9,050 nt of DNA from the NCBI GenBank assembly GCA_019118725.1, contig DWYO01000044.1:1-9050 (forward strand), in the 5' to 3' direction. Below the pieces are notes generated by a model. The model saw only the letters and a list, made by a program, of their open reading frames with translations. It did no database searches and was not told where the DNA came from. Every line of letters starts with the position of its first letter. Within the stretch, counting starts at the first letter, position 1. The stretch is from Candidatus Parabacteroides intestinavium. GTDB lineage: Bacteria > Bacteroidota > Bacteroidia > Bacteroidales > Tannerellaceae. Shown piece by piece: positions 7,347 through 9,050 of the stretch. A program made the position numbers and the translations under genes.

Positions 7347-7395
7347 TATTTTACCAATTGTTTGACTTAAAGAGTATTTGCTCCGATAAAATCTG

Positions 7396-7425
7396 CAAAA
7401 ATATTTTTTTTCCAACAAAGGAAAA
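7396..7425 (-). promoter_or_regulatory. Candidate galM-operon promoter, distal
   Basis: On the minus strand TATTTTTG (7403-7396) matches the Bacteroides -7 element TAnnTTTG perfectly. The best -33 partner is TTTT (7425-7422) with an 18-base spacer; a true TTTG (7419-7416) is too close at 12 bases. An inverted repeat TTTTCC/GGAAAA (7408-7413 and 7420-7425) overlaps the -33 region. A start near 7389 would give a leader of about 140 bases. Confidence 0.4.
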
Positions 7426-7533
7426 CCATGGTATAAGCATCCCCCTTTCGGATTAATTGGCACTACAATTCAAGTATAACCGGGCCAACATTATTCACAA
7501 AACCACAAATCACCGGCTCCGAATAAAAACACA

Positions 7534-9050
7534 TCAAAGCGTAAAAGCTACCTCCACACCGAATTGCAACGGCTTGCCCAATTGGAGGAAAGGATTGCCG
7601 AACGACTCGAAATAAAAGGCGGAATATTCGGTATTCGTCAGGTTCTTGCCCCACAAACTGACATTAAACTTACCTTTACGGACACCGGCACGCGCATTGA
7701 GCGTCAGATAAAAGTCCTGACCGATATCATTATATTCCGTCCAAAAAATCTTACCCGCCCCATTCAATTGGGCAGAAGCATATACCTGGTCAATCCATTT
7801 TCCCCTCAGGCTTTTCGTATATTGTACGCCCAGACTCGCGGTATGACGAGGTGTATATGGTACAAAATTCCCGTCAAACACCTGCTGGCCATTATCATAA
7901 TCCCGGAAAGTAGCATGTGTAAAGCCGTAATTCAAGTCGGCCGTCCATTCCATCGAAATACGGGCACGTAACGAAGACTCTACCCCGGCACTGCGCGCCT
8001 TACCCGCATTAGCCAGTACCCGCCCGTTTCCACTATTCACGAACTTGGTAATTTGCAAATCCCGTATATCCATATAAAAAAGAGTCAGCTCCGCATTCAA
8101 TCGTCCCTCTATCAATTCGCTCCGCACGCCCAATTCGTAATTCCAGCTCTGCTCCGGTTTATAAGCGGCCACCTCCTCCACCGGGGTGGGTTTCTCTATT
8201 TCCGTAGGAATCATGGCCTGAAAAGCACTCATCATATCATATTTCATTTGGGCCTGCATCACATCAGCCGACATCTGCACATTATACCCTCCGGTCTTAT
8301 ATCCTTTGGCAACAGATATATAGGTATAAGTCGAGGGATGACACTGATATTTTAACGACACTTTAGGCAAGACTTGCCAGAAATCCTGATCGGCATGTAC
8401 ATCCATTACCGTCGGTTCGTAAAAAGAACTGAGCGGAATCTCCACATTCCCCATAAATGCCGACATATTCATCTTTGCCTCTCCGGTATAAGCGAACTTC
8501 TGCCGTTCATAATCCAAACGGATACCTGCCGTAATAGACAGACCTTCGGTAAACAAATTATCATACGTAGATTGATGGAACAGTGCCAGCCCGAAAGAAG
8601 GTGTATCAAAATTTCCAGGAATATAAAGTTCTTTATCGGTTATCTTAAGAGAAGGCATCCGCGGATTATCCGCCTCATCTTTTATCTTATCAAACACCGG
8701 CTGGAGCACCTCCTTTATGCCATCTTCCTTAAAGGTAACCGGTCCGTCTGTATTCAGTCCGTTATAAAATCCGTATGCCCCGAACGACCAGCGGTAATTT
8801 CTATCCGCGTTACTTCGTATCGCCACCTCTTGACTAACGGCATGTTGCTTCTGTTTCTGATTCAAGGTAAAGATGGATTTCGGTGAAAAATCCTGATCCA
8901 TTTTCATATCATCATTCAAGAATTGATAACCGGTCGTACTACTCAACAGAAACTGATCTGTTTTATATTCCAAAAGCAGGCTATTCGATATCATGGTCCT
9001 GCTGTATGAAGAAGGATCATTGATATTTACCGGCTCCACACTCCCCTCTT
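7534..9050 (-). CDS. TonB-dependent outer-membrane receptor, iron-type (5' end outside window)
   Basis: C-terminal 504 residues of a TonB-dependent receptor that would import a ligand across the outer membrane using TonB/ExbBD energy. The frame is open to the window edge; the plug domain, TonB box and signal peptide lie beyond it. The GTG at 9039 is an internal valine codon, not the start. The visible part is barrel: FLLSSTTGYQF, VSQEVAIRS, WSFGAYGFYNG, ITAGIRLDYE, LPKVSLKYQ, YISVAKGYKTGGYN, AYKPEQSWNYELGVRS, LFYMDIRDLQ, NAGKARSAGVESSL, VPYTPRHTASLG, SLWGKNLTNTEY and a C-terminal strand ending VAFTL. These are the hallmarks of CirA/FecA/FyuA-like iron receptors, not of SusC glycan receptors. 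One loop is rich in methionine (six Met in 21 residues). The ligand cannot be named. It is probably not part of the galactose operon, being 283 bases away. Confidence 0.9.
   Translation of the reverse strand, partial: EGSVEPVNINDPSSYSRTMISNSLLLEYKTDQFLLSSTTGYQFLNDDMKMDQDFSPKSIFTLNQKQKQHAVSQEVAIRSNADRNYRWSFGAYGFYNGLNTDGPVTFKEDGIKEVLQPVFDKIKDEADNPRMPSLKITDKELYIPGNFDTPSFGLALFHQSTYDNLFTEGLSITAGIRLDYERQKFAYTGEAKMNMSAFMGNVEIPLSSFYEPTVMDVHADQDFWQVLPKVSLKYQCHPSTYTYISVAKGYKTGGYNVQMSADVMQAQMKYDMMSAFQAMIPTEIEKPTPVEEVAAYKPEQSWNYELGVRSELIEGRLNAELTLFYMDIRDLQITKFVNSGNGRVLANAGKARSAGVESSLRARISMEWTADLNYGFTHATFRDYDNGQQVFDGNFVPYTPRHTASLGVQYTKSLRGKWIDQVYASAQLNGAGKIFWTEYNDIGQDFYLTLNARAGVRKGKFNVSLWGKNLTNTEYSAFYFESFGNPFLQLGKPLQFGVEVAFTL

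Larger units (their letters stand above)
7251..7533. other. Intergenic regulatory region between the TonB receptor gene and galM
   Basis: A 283-base A/T-rich gap with no credible gene. The galM-proximal half contains two alternative promoter candidates and several palindromes (listed separately). The half next to the receptor stop shows only a weak 5-base inverted repeat (AATTG/CAATT, 7455-7470) and no convincing intrinsic terminator for the receptor gene. A short minus-strand frame overlapping 7463-7533 is an out-of-frame shadow of the receptor's end. Confidence 0.7.

Noticed and set aside
7425..7432. ACCATGGT palindrome upstream of galM
   Set aside because: Only 8 bases, no second copy or promoter geometry; likely chance.
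7455..7470. AATTG-N6-CAATT hairpin as terminator of the TonB receptor gene
   Set aside because: Five-base A/T-rich stem without a U tail on the minus strand; too weak to call.
7463..7654. 63-codon minus-strand frame overlapping the receptor 3' end
   Set aside because: Mostly inside the receptor gene in another frame, no recognisable features, cysteine-scattered composition typical of a chance frame.
7564..8886. Several plus-strand frames of 100-170 codons opposite the TonB receptor
   Set aside because: The minus-strand frame carries clear receptor motifs through the whole stretch; the opposite frames show none.
9037..9039. GTG at 9039 as the start of the TonB receptor
   Set aside because: The frame stays open upstream to the window edge, and the protein from here would lack the signal peptide and plug domain, so this is an internal Val codon.

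Overview
This window looks like ordinary chromosome from a gut Bacteroides-type member of the Bacteroidota. The evidence is a textbook Bacteroides promoter (TTTG, 19-base spacer, TAnnTTTG) ahead of the transketolase gene, A/T-rich leaders with weak or absent Shine-Dalgarno sequences, a TonB-dependent outer-membrane receptor, and closely Bacteroides-like protein sequences. All seven recognisable genes lie on the minus strand, so transcription runs from high to low coordinates. No RNA genes, mobile elements or CRISPR repeats were seen.

From right to left, the window opens inside a TonB-dependent receptor of the iron/siderophore-receptor type (7534-9050; only its beta-barrel part is present). 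After a 283-base intergenic region holding candidate promoters and palindromes comes a galactose operon: aldose 1-epimerase galM (6174-7250), a 12-helix MFS sugar transporter of the FHS type (4855-6135) and galactokinase galK (3687-4838), separated by 38 and 16 bases. Together they would import galactose, interconvert its anomers and phosphorylate it at C1. galT and galE, needed to finish the Leloir pathway, are not in the window. A hairpin with a U-rich tail just after galK closes the operon.

Next is a two-gene pentose-phosphate unit, transketolase tkt (1481-3508) and ribose-5-phosphate isomerase B rpiB (1044-1478), only 2 bases apart and served by the strong promoter at 3545-3575. After a 159-base gap, rfbA (glucose-1-phosphate thymidylyltransferase) occupies 1-884 and reaches the window edge; it is probably the first gene of a dTDP-rhamnose or surface-polysaccharide cluster that continues outside.

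I found no strong sign of an undescribed multi-gene system. The observations most worth a second look are the apparent loss, in the galactose-operon transporter, of both acidic residues that couple protons in the related FucP; the nested palindromes upstream of galM; and a perfect 10-base tandem repeat in the tkt leader.
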